Shown here: piece after piece, positions 10,878-21,177 of the stretch
Numbering within the stretch: position 1 is the first letter of the stretch
Layout of the letters: each line of letters begins with the position of its first letter
NCBI GenBank assembly: GCA_039707655.1
Contig: CM077665.1
Span: forward strand, 288,490,205-288,554,204
Length of the DNA: 64,000 bases
Direction of reading: 5' to 3'
Source of the DNA: Elymus sibiricus
Lineage: Eukaryota > Streptophyta > Magnoliopsida > Poales > Poaceae
Made by a program: the position numbers and the translations under genes
The notes under the pieces: model-generated
The model's input: only the letters and a program-made list of their open reading frames with translations
Told to the model about the DNA's origin: nothing
Databases searched by the model: none

Positions 10878-13833
10878 GGAATGAGAAGGGGAAGAGGAAG
10901 ACGAAAGGAAGAGGTAAAGCTTAGTTGCTTCTTTGACAAATACGCGAAAGTAGCAAATCTTGAATGAAGCAAAGAGATGAAGAATGACATGAGAAACAAG
11001 CAAGAATTCAAAAGAAATTGCGGCAGCACTTCAGTAGGATAGAAGGACAAAATTTGATAAGATGGGAGAACTTGAAAGAGAACACAACACTCTGGTTAAA
11101 TGGATAGGCAAGAAATAACATGATCTTGACAAAGGAGATGATGAGTCGAAGAGAGCAACATCACAATGTCTCCGACACAAAAGAATGAAGCTAGATCATT
11201 GGAGAGAAGAGAATGGAGAAGAAATGACAATTTCTACCACAATTGAATTTGAAAAGCATCCTAACAAGAAGAGATTGAACGGAGTTGTTGAAAATCAACA
11301 ACGAAAAGAGAAAACTTGTTGTGGGCTTATGGAAACATCTCAACATTATGAGGTGACAACCGGCCACAAAACCAAACAATTGATTGCTTGGGAACAAGAA
11401 GAGATGAAAACTTCTTTCACCAAGAGAATACATTGAGAACTTGGATCATTGATAAGCACCATGATAGCAAAATCCTTAGGGAAACGCTTTAGGTGAAATC
11501 CAGTCCAAGATAACTCCTAGGAAGAAAAGATGGGTTTACATATCTCATTCTTGACAACTTCTCTTGAAGACTCCTCATGAATCAAGAATGCTATAACACC
11601 ATCTCAAAAGATAAGAGAGAATGAATTACATTTCGGAATACAAGACGAATGAGACTTGAGATCCTTCAACAAGAATATTGACGAAAACTTCAAGAAAGAA
11701 TTGAATCCTTAACGCACCACCATGAAGAACCTCCGAGCAAAAGGATGATCAAACAAAATGAAGGTTGAAAAGAATAAGACTATGGCCTTGCAAAGATTTA
11801 GATGAAACTTCATGACGAGATGCTTGAGAAAACATGGAATTCCGGAAAAGGAAAAGATGAACAACTTAGAACCAAGAATTGATATCATGAACAACTCCGG
11901 AAGAAGGATTGAAATCATCTTGATAAAACAAGAATAAGAATTATGTTATGCTTATCCTTCATCAAATTAAATTGATGACAAGCAACGGATTATGCATACA
12001 ACTTATTCTTCTTGAGATTGAATTGAGAGAGATATAGAGCACAGACTTAAAAATGTCTTCAACAAAACACCGGAATAATTGAGAGACGAATGAAGGGACA
12101 TCAATTGAGATGAATTTGAGAACGAAAGCTGAAAGCTGAGAACGAAGAAATCTTCTGAAATGATCCCTTCGGAGGATCGAGAAATGAAAACAACTCTGAA
12201 ATGCTCCGGATAGATATGGAAAGAATTACTCATGATGGAAAACAATTAGAGAGGATAAGTGCAAACTGAAACCATGAATCTTCGAGAACGGACAAAGATT
12301 TAAGAGAAACTCTACTTCGGTCTTCAACTCTGAGAATGATGACGAGAAACTCCACCAAGAATTACTGAGAACTCCGGGACAATGAATAAGAAAAAGGTTG
12401 AGTCAATGATGAAAATAATTTAAAGCAATCTTGGAGAAGGAATATGACTGATGAGATTCATTATTACGTCATAATTGACAAGAACAAGAACTTGAGATCT
12501 CCGGAAAAGATTAAAAGAGCCAGGTAAGATCCTAGGGAAGAGCCTATGGGTTATGAGCCCACTCAAAGAAAACACCGTTGAAACGATTGCTTAGGAATAT
12601 AGATTGCACCGGTAGAAATTAAGAACTTGATGAGGATGAGAACCTCGAAACACTTAAGAGGATTTGAACGATAACACGAATCTTCTCAGATATCTTCAGC
12701 ACTCTGGATAGAATAAAGAGAGATGAATAAAAGAGAGAGGCTTGGACAAGAACATCCACATGGATAGCATTTAACGAACGAAAAGAATATGATGAAAACT
12801 GAAAGCTTGAATTGAATCCACCGGAAAAGAAAACAAAGATGAAGACTAAGAAATGATAAACTTGAGCACTGAGCATCTTCACAACGAATCACCGGATACA
12901 TCACGGAAGAGAAGAGAGTGGAAGCATCACATGAATAGAAAGGCACTTGGATTAGAATTTAATCATTGAAGAAAATGGGCAGGAGGGTGCGGAAAAACAA
13001 GGAACACTTGGGACGGATGAGACGAACTCCGGAAAGAGATATGAGGATTGATCTTGCAAATATTGGAAAGGATTGAATTATCTTGATGAGAAACACACCG
13101 GTTAGGAAAGTTATGAAATCACCACTTGACATCGAAGCAACACAAATTACCTTGATCCAACAAAACAAAAGATGGGGCTTGAGGATTAAGCCAGAAACAA
13201 ATACATAACCCATTGCATTTGCTGGAAGGACAATCCTAGGTAACTAGTTGAATTCCCACCTAAGAATTTCCGAAGTCTTTCTTGTTTATGCGATTCGGGT
13301 TGCGGACCCAGGAACGTACCCAAGGTAATCAGCTACAACTGCACCCGCAACCTTCCACACCATAATCCAAGAAACTCCGCAAACTCGTCTACCTCAGACA
13401 CTCGAAAACACAACGATACTAAACATGGCAGTACCCTGGACGCTCTCCCCAGTACTGGGTGATTCCAAACTTATCTCGCCACGAAAAGTATTGAAGCAAT
13501 TTTGAACATCCTCCGTCCTGAGATACTAAGGAAACTGAATGATAACGATGTGCAAAAATCTCTCGGAGCTCTACTCCTCGATAAAAGGAGGCACCAAGAC
13601 AGAATACCTTCACATCAGCATCATATAGTTTCCAAAATACCCGCGTGATCCTAAAAAAAATTTGAGCGAGAAGAGGAGTAGAATCAAACTTCCTAAGTCG
13701 AATACCTCACCAGAGCATAGAAGAGGAGTAAAAGAAACGTACTCTCCGATATATAACTAGACTCAAAATAGTTTTTCACTAGACTCGACTCGGCCAAAGT
13801 TCGATCAATCAAGGGGGCTCCTAGGTCGGTACA

Positions 13834-13846
13834 GGCTCTGATACCA
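13834..13846 (-). promoter_or_regulatory. LARD2 primer binding site, tRNA-Met type
   Basis: On the minus strand TGGTATCAGAGCC lies three bases inside the 5' LTR, complementary to the 3' end of plant initiator tRNA-Met. Reverse transcription would start here. Confidence 0.92.
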
Positions 13847-13849
13847 ACT

Positions 13850-14569
13850 TGTCACGCCCAAGATGCAATCCTATCCTTATTTTGGCACGAGGGCCTCGAC
13901 AGGGATAGAAGCGCATCTCGTCGTTTCGCAAGAATGGATATCATTACAAGTACATGTAAAGAAGAGATGAGTATATGGAATTGGCTTACACTCGCCACAA
14001 GCTACATCAATATCACATCAATACAAAAACATATCCAAACATCATACAGAAGAGCAGGGTCCGACTACGGACGAAAACAAACGATAAAATGACATCCATC
14101 CTTGCTATCCCAGGCTACCGCCTGGAACCCATCCTAGATCGATGAAGAAGAAGAAGAAGAACTCCAAATCAAACAAAGCATCGCGCTCACGTCATATCAT
14201 CGCATTACCTGTACCTGCAACTGTTGTTGTAGTAATCTGTGAGCCACGGGGACTCAGCAATCTCATTTCCAAGGGTATCAAGACTATTAAAGCTTAATGG
14301 GTGAGGTATGGTTAATTGGTGAGGCTGCAGCAAGTGCTAAGCATTTATTTGAGTGGCTAACTTACGAGTACAAGAATAAAGGGGGATGATTGTCGAATAA
14401 ACGGACGTGAACTAGAAATGATCTCTAAGAGATCATGAACACCTACATACGTCAAACATAACCCCACCGTGTTCTCTCTCGGATAAGGACTCACGAGAAG
14501 AGACAGTCACGGTTACGCACACGGTTGGTGTATTTTATTTGAGTTTACTTCAAGTTTGCTATGATCGGG
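13850..14569 (-). repeat. LARD2 5' LTR, segment inside of element A
   Basis: Begins TGTCACGCCCAAG (a substitution from TGTAACGCCC) and matches 6715-7434 of the 3' LTR almost base for base until element A begins at 14570. Confidence 0.92.
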
Positions 14570-15192
14570 TGTCGTGGATTTGTCACGGCAAGATGTCCGG
14601 GTTAACTGACTTAGGTGTGAGGCCATCGCAACTATGTGGCGGCTTGAGAGGGTTTGGTTGGAATCGAGAGACGCGAGTTTACCCAGGTTCGGCCCCTCCG
14701 AGGGAGGTAAAAGCCTACGTCCTGCTTTGTGTCTATATTGATGATGATGACGATCTCGATTACAAGGGTGCGGAGTCGCTACCTCTAATCTCGAGAGCCT
14801 CTAATCTGTCTATCTCTAATGACTTGAAGTTGTTCACTTCCTCTTGGGGCGCCTTACCCCTCCTTATATAAGTTGAAGGGGTAGGTTTACATGTAGAGTC
14901 TTACTGGGAGTAGGACTAGGACTAGTCTTTCATGAATCCTAATCCAGGTCTTGTTTCCTTCGTGGTGGAGTCTTTCCTCTCCTTGGGTCTTCTCTGTGAG
15001 CCGGCCCTCCAAGCCCGTCCATGAGCCGCCTTACGCCGGCTTGCGCACTGGGCCTTGGGCCTTGTCGCTCGTCTGACCCGTCTGCCGGGTTACCCATGAA
15101 CCGCCAAGTCTCGACCGGGTCACCAGTGAGTCGCCAAGTCCTGGCCGGGTCATACTTCCGGTCGGGTTATATCGCGGGGTATATCCCCGACA
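14570..15192 (-). repeat. Element A 3' LTR
   Basis: 623 bases, same length as the partner at 20550-21172. By eye about 15-17 mismatches separate the two, mostly transitions. A self-complementary CTTATATAAG at 14863-14872 is a plausible TATA box. Just inside (15193-15206), the minus strand reads CCTGGGGGCTAA before the LTR, a likely polypurine tract. Confidence 0.92.
14863..14872 (-). promoter_or_regulatory. TATA-box candidate in element A 3' LTR
   Basis: CTTATATAAG is palindromic, so it reads as TATATAAG on the element's strand. The same box is at 20843-20852 in the 5' LTR, where it could drive genomic RNA. Confidence 0.6.
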
Positions 15193-15206
15193 TTAGCCCC
15201 CAGGTT
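15193..15206 (-). promoter_or_regulatory. Element A polypurine tract
   Basis: Minus-strand reading ACCTGGGGGCTAA directly abuts the TGTCGGGG start of the 3' LTR. The GGGGGCTA core recurs many times in the tandem repeats of A and B. Confidence 0.65.
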
Positions 15207-15669
15207 AGCTTGAATTTATTCATGCTAAGCTCCTGAAATAAGAATAAATATGTTAAATGACCGGCTCGCTCCACTGGCCGGCTTAATGAGTAGCTCCTTG
15301 AAAATCCGGGTTTCTTCTTCATATGAACGAGCGGTCTTCTCAATCATCTTGCTTGTCAGTGTCCTTTGAAGTAAAATATTGGGAATACAACACCCATATG
15401 CCATTGAATCGGCCTCCAATACTCTTCAACTTGTGAAGCTAGGTTGCTTATATAAACTCTGCCGGGTTATGATCTTTTGATAATGTCGGGTCATGATTGT
15501 TGGTGACGCCGGGTCAAACAACTAGACTCCAGCTAACTTGATAAAAATATTGGGATGAAAATCCATCTGATGTAGAGCCGGTCTTCCAATGCTTCAGCTC
15601 CATGAAGAAATGAGACCTAGCTCACTCAAAATTTGATAGCTTAAAAATGTCCTGCTATTTTTATCTCCA

Positions 15670-16250
15670 TATTACCTGTAGCCCCCAAGCTCCAAGTTTA
15701 TACATGATGACTTGGTGCTTTGCAATAATATCTTTGATTGTGTAGCACCCAAGTACCAGGTTGTCTTGCCTGCAGCAGCCTGGGACTGGTAACTGTCTTA
15801 TACTTTATAAAGCTTCGGCTAGTGTAGCCCCCAAGGACCAGGTTGTTTTGCTTGCAACTACCTGGGACTTTTGAACTTGGTGTTGAATGTTGAGAAATCT
15901 GGGTTGTCATCGGAGTCGCCAGATATATACTGAGTGTCTTGTATTTCACAAGTGTAGCCCCCAAGGGCCGGCTCATCAGCATGTGCTGGGCCGGGTCTTT
16001 CAATTTGAACCTTATAATCTGCTTGAACAGCTGAATACTGTAGCCCCCAACTGCCGGGTCGCACGCCTGCGGCGACTTGGGACTTTACCAATTTTGATCT
16101 GAGTAGTGTAGCCCCCAAGGGCCGGGTTGCATGCCTGCGGCGACTCGGGACTTATACCCACTTCTCCTTTGAAAAGAAAAACATCACATGATGTAGCCCC
16201 CAAGTGCCGGGTCGCACGCTTGCACCGACTTGGGACTGTATGAGAATAGC
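15670..16250 (-). repeat. Element A tandem array 1 (PPT-like units)
   Basis: Seven imperfect units start TGTAGCMCCCAA (at about 15677, 15740, 15826, 15954, 16039, 16109 and 16193), most followed within 40 bases by GCCKG...GACTTGGGACT. On the element's strand each unit carries CTTGGGGGCTACA, close to the PPT sequence. No ORF spans the array. Confidence 0.8.
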
Positions 16251-16259
16251 CCATCATAA

Positions 16260-17295
16260 TGCACTTCAGAAGTTCTCTTGAACTGATATTTGATCTGATT
16301 TGAAATGAATCCTTGACCATGGTTGCAATATAACCCGGTATGAATATCCCAGAATAATTCCTTTGTCTTTGAAATGAAATCCCTGCTCGTGGTTGCGGTG
16401 CAACCTGGCAAATATATGTTTGAGAAATTCATGAGTGCTGTAGTATACTACATAGAAGTGGTTGAAGAAATCCAATAGCCGGTCAATTAAATGACATGGC
16501 ATTATATCTGATAGGGCGGCTCTTCAAGAATAATCAATTTTCCAAGCTGGCTTGAAAAAACCCCAATCATTTAATACTGGTTATGATAAACCATGATGAA
16601 GATCCAGCCATGTTGGCTATGAAAGATCTATTTGTTCCTTGCAGAGGGTATAATGTAACCCGGTTTGGTGACTGGCTTTCCGCAGCATAAACAAATATGG
16701 ATATGCATGTATGATGATGCATGATGTGATGATGCAATGCAGGATGATGTAATGCAAGTTGCAATGTATGACTCAAGCTTTGTTCTTTTTTGAAAACTCA
16801 TATGCCGGCTCTCCTGGCATGGACTCGTTGTTTGAACTCTTAACAGTACAGGGTCTCTCGTGAGAGTGACCGTCAACTCCTTTGAGCGGCTCAGGGTCTC
16901 TAGGCGAGATTAACTGGTAAGAGCACAACGAACCATAGAGAGGCGCAGCAGGGCATGAGTAGCCCCCGGGCCCATAAGCTACTTCTCACGTGACATAAAC
17001 CCGTTGTTTGAACCTTAAACAGTGCAGGGTCTTTAAAAGAGTAACTGTTTAAGAGTACGAACGGGCCACATAGCGGAGAGTATGCAGCAGATGGGTGAGT
17101 TTATCCTCGCTTTCCGTAAGCCGGCCCTCACATGACAAGAGCCGCCGGTTTAACCTTGACCAGTACAGGGTCTCTAGTGAGAGTGACTGTCAAATACTTA
17201 GAACAGCTCAGGGTCTCTAGCCGAGATTAACTGGTAAGAGTTCGGCGGGTCACTTAGCAGAGCAGCAGCAGCATACAGGCAGGTTTAACTCGAAC
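16260..17295 (-). other. Element A interior with diverged AGGGTCTCTAG repeats
   Basis: No gene seen. Repeated phrases of the form CAGGGTCTCTAG-GAGAG-TAACTG occur at about 16855, 16889, 17028, 17168 and 17207, each near AACTGGTAAGAG, which suggests an old tandem array of irregular units. A shorter related passage is present in B at about 56100-56150. Confidence 0.5.
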
Positions 17296-17520
17296 TTGCA
17301 GTGGCTAGAGAGCCGATCAAGAGGGTGTGTAAGCTAAACCCGGTGGGTTGGAAGCCCCCAAATGACCTTGTTGACGGAGTCAACTTTTTGGGTATACAAC
17401 TCGGCCTTACGGTGGCTGAAGAGCTGATCAAGAGGGTGTGTAAGCTAAACCCGGCGGGTTGGAAGCCCCCAAATGACCTTGTAGATGGAGTCAACTTTTT
17501 GCACCATCTTGTAAGCCGCC
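17296..17520 (-). repeat. Element A tandem array 2 (~114-base units, two copies)
   Basis: AGGGTGTGTAAGCTAAACCC then GGTTGGAAGCCCCCAAATGACC occurs at about 17322 and about 17436. B has the related AAGCTAAACTCGATGAGTTGG-AAGCCCCCAA at 56220-56350. Confidence 0.8.
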
Positions 17521-18124
17521 ATCTTGTATGAAGAAACGGCAGAAGCCTCCAAGTGACTTTATGATGATCCAATAAATCCAGGCACCCATGTTTGAATGGT
17601 GCATCATGGCGGTTCGTCCTCTTGGGCGACTTTTAATTGTTCCGCCAATAATGTAGTAGCCCCTGGGATCGGTTTAACTTCCTTGCAATGACCCGGAGTT
17701 CTTGTTGAAAACGACCAAATGTGTCGAGCCATGTCTGTAGCCCCCGAGTCTTAAGTCGACTCGAAGAGGCGGCTTGAGAGTCTTCATAGTTGACTGTGGC
17801 ATAAGCCGGTATATGGTTGACGGCTGATAACTGAAATTCATTGAAGCCAAAAGCGTGTGGCGAGTTGATGGTCTTCGCGACACTCATCGTATGTCCTTGG
17901 CGTTGGATAACGCAACATGAAACCACGCAATGTTGAGACGGCGGGTTATAAATGATCCCATATGATTTTTGTCAGTAATCCGGCCAGCGGTTCATCCCAG
18001 CTGGTTGTTGAAGTTAACCAAAATGCAGTGGCGGCCACTTGCACGCCTATCCATTGAACCATCCGGTGGAGGCAGAGGCTGATAATATATCATGACTTTC
18101 TTCAAAATTGTTGGAATAGACCGG

Positions 18125-18560
18125 ATCGCAGGGTGGCGACTCATGAGCGTCCGTTTGGGTGGCTTGAATTTGCAAGCACAGCACCAGCATGTCGATGTAG
18201 ACCGGACCGCAGGGCGGCGACTCACGAGCGTCCGTTGGGCGGCTTGAACGAGCAAGCACGGCACCAGTATGTCGATGTAGACCGGACCGCAGGGTGGCGA
18301 CTCATGAGCGTCCGTTGGGCGGCTTGAACGAGCAAGCACGGCACTAGTATGTCAATGTAGACCGGACCGCAGGGCGGCGACTCATGAGCGTCCGTTGGGC
18401 GGCTTGTATAGGCGAGCACTGCACCGAGGTGTTGATGTAAGCTGGACCGCGGGCACGGCGGCTTGCGTGCGTCTGTTGGATGGCTCAAGTGAGAAAGCAC
18501 GACACCGACGGGTCAATGTAGACTGGACCGCAGGGTGGCGATTCACGAGCGCTCGTAGGG
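18125..18560 (-). repeat. Element A tandem array 3 (~80-base units, about six copies)
   Basis: Units with GACCGGACCGCAGGGYGGCGA then CTCATGAGCGTCCGTTGGG recur at about 18131, 18212, 18292, 18372, 18450 (diverged) and 18532. The middle copies are nearly identical. Confidence 0.88.
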
Positions 18561-18633
18561 TGGTTCGTACTCGTGTATGCGGCCCTTGGCGTGTTGATGT
18601 AGACGTAGAAGTCAGCCGCAGCGTTTAAAGACA

Positions 18634-18836
18634 GCGCGGTCGCGAGAGACGGCCGCGGCGTTGTAAGTCAGTGCGGTCGCGAGAGACGGCCGCGGCGTTG
18701 TAAGCCGGCGCGGTCGCGAGAGATGGCCGCGGCGTTGTAAGCTGGTGCTGTCGCGAGAGACGGCCACGGCGTTGTAAACCAGTGCGGTCGCGAGAGGCGG
18801 CCACGGCATTGTAAGCCAGTGGGGTCGTGAGACGGA
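18634..18836 (-). repeat. Element A tandem array 4 (~37-base units, about six copies)
   Basis: GCGGTCGCGAGAGACGGCCGC-style units followed by GGCGTTGTAA recur at about 18636, 18673, 18709, 18747, 18784 and 18821. They are GC-rich with many CpG sites. Confidence 0.88.
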
Positions 18837-19015
18837 CGAACACTGGTCCAGACTGATGTTGGCGCACCTCCGTCTCCGTGGTATAAAGCCACTTGAATAA
18901 TTGTCCTGCGCAAAAGACATCACAGGCAAGAGTAATTGTTCTCGAAGGAAAAATTGTCTCAACAAAAATAAATCGGATGGACTTCACCTGATTCGTCCCG
19001 ACGACAAACGATCTG

Positions 19016-19024
19016 TATAAAAGG
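19016..19024 (+). promoter_or_regulatory. Antisense TATA box in element A
   Basis: TATAAAAGG on the plus strand (antisense to the element) lies 102 bases before the ATG at 19126, with a pyrimidine-rich leader-like stretch (CCTCTTATCTTCTTCC) between them. This looks like a core promoter and 5' UTR. Confidence 0.45.
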
Positions 19025-19125
19025 TCCGTAGATAATTTTTCAACATTACTGTCCTCTGAAGACTTCCTTCTAGCCGGCCCCTCTTATCTTCTTCCTCAGC
19101 CGTTAAGGGAGAGACGAGGCCAGCC

Positions 19126-19431
19126 ATGGCGAGGCGGCTCAATGCAGGCGGCTCAAGGCTAGCGCAGCGAGATGAGGCGGCGGCGGCAAGCAGAGCGCCG
19201 GCTCGGCGGGAGTGGGAGAAATGGCGGCCCTATCGCGGGGTGTGTCCCAGGAAAAGCAGAGGCGGCCACGGCATGGTGGCGGCAGAGGCCAAACCTGCTC
19301 GAGGGCGGGCAGCTCAAGGCGGCAGGTGGATGCATGCGGCGAGGCGACGGCAGAGGCGGGGCCAAAGCGGCTCAACCGTGCAGCGATGCAGCAGAGGCCG
19401 TCACCTCGGCGGCCCCAGGCGTGGCGGCTGA
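19126..19431 (+). CDS. Short GC-rich ORF behind the antisense promoter of element A, unknown
   Basis: A 101-codon ORF starts at an ATG in strong plant context (CCAGCCATGGCG), downstream of the TATA candidate at 19016. The product is rich in arginine, glycine and alanine with no domain I recognise. It is antisense to A, as aORFs are in this lineage, so it may be a remnant start of an aORF or a captured GC-rich fragment. A longer overlapping ORF on the other strand (19139-19762) shows that the base composition alone yields open frames here. I treat coding as unproven. Confidence 0.25.
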   Translation: MARRLNAGGSRLAQRDEAAAASRAPARREWEKWRPYRGVCPRKSRGGHGMVAAEAKPARGRAAQGGRWMHAARRRQRRGQSGSTVQRCSRGRHLGGPRRGG

Positions 19432-19659
19432 CGGTCATAGCAACGTAGCACGGGGCCACCCGCAGGCGAGTGAGGTGAGGCGACGGCTGCAGAGGTGCGG
19501 CCACGGCAGCGGCTCGCAGCGCGTAGGTGGAGGCGATGTGAGGAGGGCGCGGCAGACGGGCGAGGCGCGCCACGGCGCGACGGGCGGCTTGAGGTCGAGG
19601 CGGCCACGGTGCAGTGGCGGTAGTCGGAGACCGGATCCGTGAGCGAGAGACGAGGCGAG

Positions 19660-20529
19660 GAGGAGCCTTACATCCGAATCCAGGCCATCGTTGAAAATTC
19701 TTTGACTTCTGATTTTTTGATAGATCTTGGGAGCCGCACATGATCAGGCTTTGGTTTTTCACGTGGAGAAGGTTGGGAATCCATCAGCTGATTATGTCTT
19801 TTATACTCCAACCTTCCTTGAAGTATGTGCGTGTGTAGTGTTTGTACTAGTTGATGCTTCTTTTACGTGAAGGAGCTTGGGAATCCATCAGCTCCGGTTT
19901 TTGTTCTGGCAGATGACGCTCGTAACACTTGTCTCTGATCACCTCGGATATGGACGACTGTACGTGGAGGAGTAGCGGTGGAACTCGGCGGCTTGTTCTG
20001 CCAACTTGCGCTTGATGAGAGCGGATCATGCGTGGAAGGACAGCAACAGCCAACCTATTAGGCATGCACATGACGCTGCGTTCGTAATCCAGGGAAACGA
20101 GCAGCTAGCAGGATTGTCTCCTCGGAACTTGGTCCGTTCATGGACATGGACGTGCGCCTGAAGCTGGGAGCGCACAGTTGGCCACCTCGATGCATAGTTG
20201 CAGTGCAACTCAATCTTCATATCGTGTATGGAAAAACGTAAAATTTCTGTCGAACCCTGTCGGTCTCGACGACCTTTACGGTGGCACACATAATTTTTGC
20301 CCTAATCTCCCCCTTGATCTCAATCTCTTATTGAATAGAGACGTGGAACCATGGCTGCTTGCTGATCCTAATCTCTGTTGATCTCACCGACGAAAAATTC
20401 TTCCGAGTCTGGATTTGAGATTGCAGTTGATGATGATTCTTCCATGCCGACGCTTTTTTCATCCGGCCAGTCACAAACTTCTTGATCCCTGAAGATCTCC
20501 CTCCAAGAACACAACACCACCATGCGCTG
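19660..20529 (-). other. Element A 5' untranslated interior
   Basis: About 870 bases between the GC-rich block and the PBS. No gag domain or other recognisable protein is seen on the element's strand, where gag would normally begin. This absence is the main reason to call A non-autonomous. Confidence 0.6.
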
Positions 20530-20548
20530 GCCCCACGGTGGGTGCCAA
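20530..20548 (-). promoter_or_regulatory. Element A primer binding site
   Basis: On the minus strand TGGCACCCACCGTGGGG lies one base from the 5' LTR. B has the nearly identical TGGCGCCCACCGTGGGG at 59025-59041. The type is shared by many Tat elements; I do not assign the tRNA with confidence. Confidence 0.75.
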
Positions 20549-20549
20549 C

Positions 20550-21172
20550 TGTCGTGGATTTGTCACGGCAAGATGTCCGGGTTAACGGACTTAGGTGTGA
20601 GGCCATCGCAACTATCTGGCGGCTTGAGAGGGGTTGGTTGGAATTGAGAGACACGAGTTTACCCAGGTTCGGCCCCTCCGAGGGAGGTAAAAGCATACGT
20701 CCTGCTTTGTGTCTATATTGATGATGATGACGATCTCGATTACAAGGGTGCGGAGTCGCTACCTCTAATCTCAAGAGCCTCTAATCTGTCTATCTCTAAT
20801 GACTTGAAGTTGTTCACTTCCTCTTGGAGCGCCTTACCCCTCCTTATATAAGTTGAAGGGGTAGGTTTACATGTAGAGTCCTACTGGGAGTAGGACTAGG
20901 ACTAGTCTTTCATGAATCCTAATCCGGGTCTTGTTTCCTTCGTGATGAAGTCTTTCCTCTCCTTGGGTCTTCTCTGTGAGCCGCCCCTCCAAGCCCGTCC
21001 ATGAGCCGCCTTACGCCGGCTTGCGCGCTGGGCCTTGGGCCTTGTCGCTCGTCTGACCCGCCTGCCGGGTTACCCATGAACCGCCAAGTCTCGACCGGGT
21101 CACCAGTGAGTCGCCAAGTCCTGGCCGGGTCATACTTCCGGCCGGGTTATATCGCGGGGTATATCCCCGACA
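20550..21172 (-). repeat. Element A 5' LTR
   Basis: 623 bases, TGTCGTGG...CCCCGACA ends, nearly identical to 14570-15192. TATA candidate at 20843-20852. Confidence 0.92.
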
Positions 21173-21177
21173 CCGGG

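Larger units (their letters stand above)
10840..13849 (-). other. LARD2 internal domain, non-coding
   Basis: A 3.0 kb core between PPT and PBS. The plus strand is strikingly purine-rich (many GAAGA/AAGAA runs), so the element's sense strand is pyrimidine-rich, as in LARD1. Short ORFs of 60-100 codons occur on both strands but none aligns with gag, protease or pol. It is collinear with the LARD1 core (46296-49245, reverse orientation), so the sequence is conserved without coding. Confidence 0.85.
14570..21172 (-). mobile_element. Element A: non-autonomous LTR retrotransposon (6.6 kb) inside LARD2
   Basis: Two 623-base LTRs (14570-15192, 20550-21172) with TGTCGTGG...CCCCGACA ends flank an internal region. 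The primer site lies beside the right LTR, so the element is on the minus strand. Flanks are TCGGG (14565-14569) and CCGGG (21173-21177), a target duplication with one mismatch. The interior has no recognisable gag or pol; it consists of several different tandem arrays and a GC-rich block. LTR and interior motifs resemble element B (LTR 59044-59595), so the two are related families, probably Tat-like Gypsy; B has a gag that could represent the kind of partner A needs. Confidence 0.9.

Noticed and set aside
11185..11436. 83-codon ORF in LARD2 core as a gene
   Set aside because: Purine-rich low-complexity composition, not conserved as an ORF in LARD1, and overlapped by an opposite-strand ORF.
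13834..13846. tRNA-Met gene fragment
   Set aside because: Only 13 bases, exactly at the PBS position beside an LTR; no cloverleaf or box A/B.
18125..18836. CRISPR-like array of regular repeats
   Set aside because: Units are directly tandem without unique spacers, in a plant retrotransposon.
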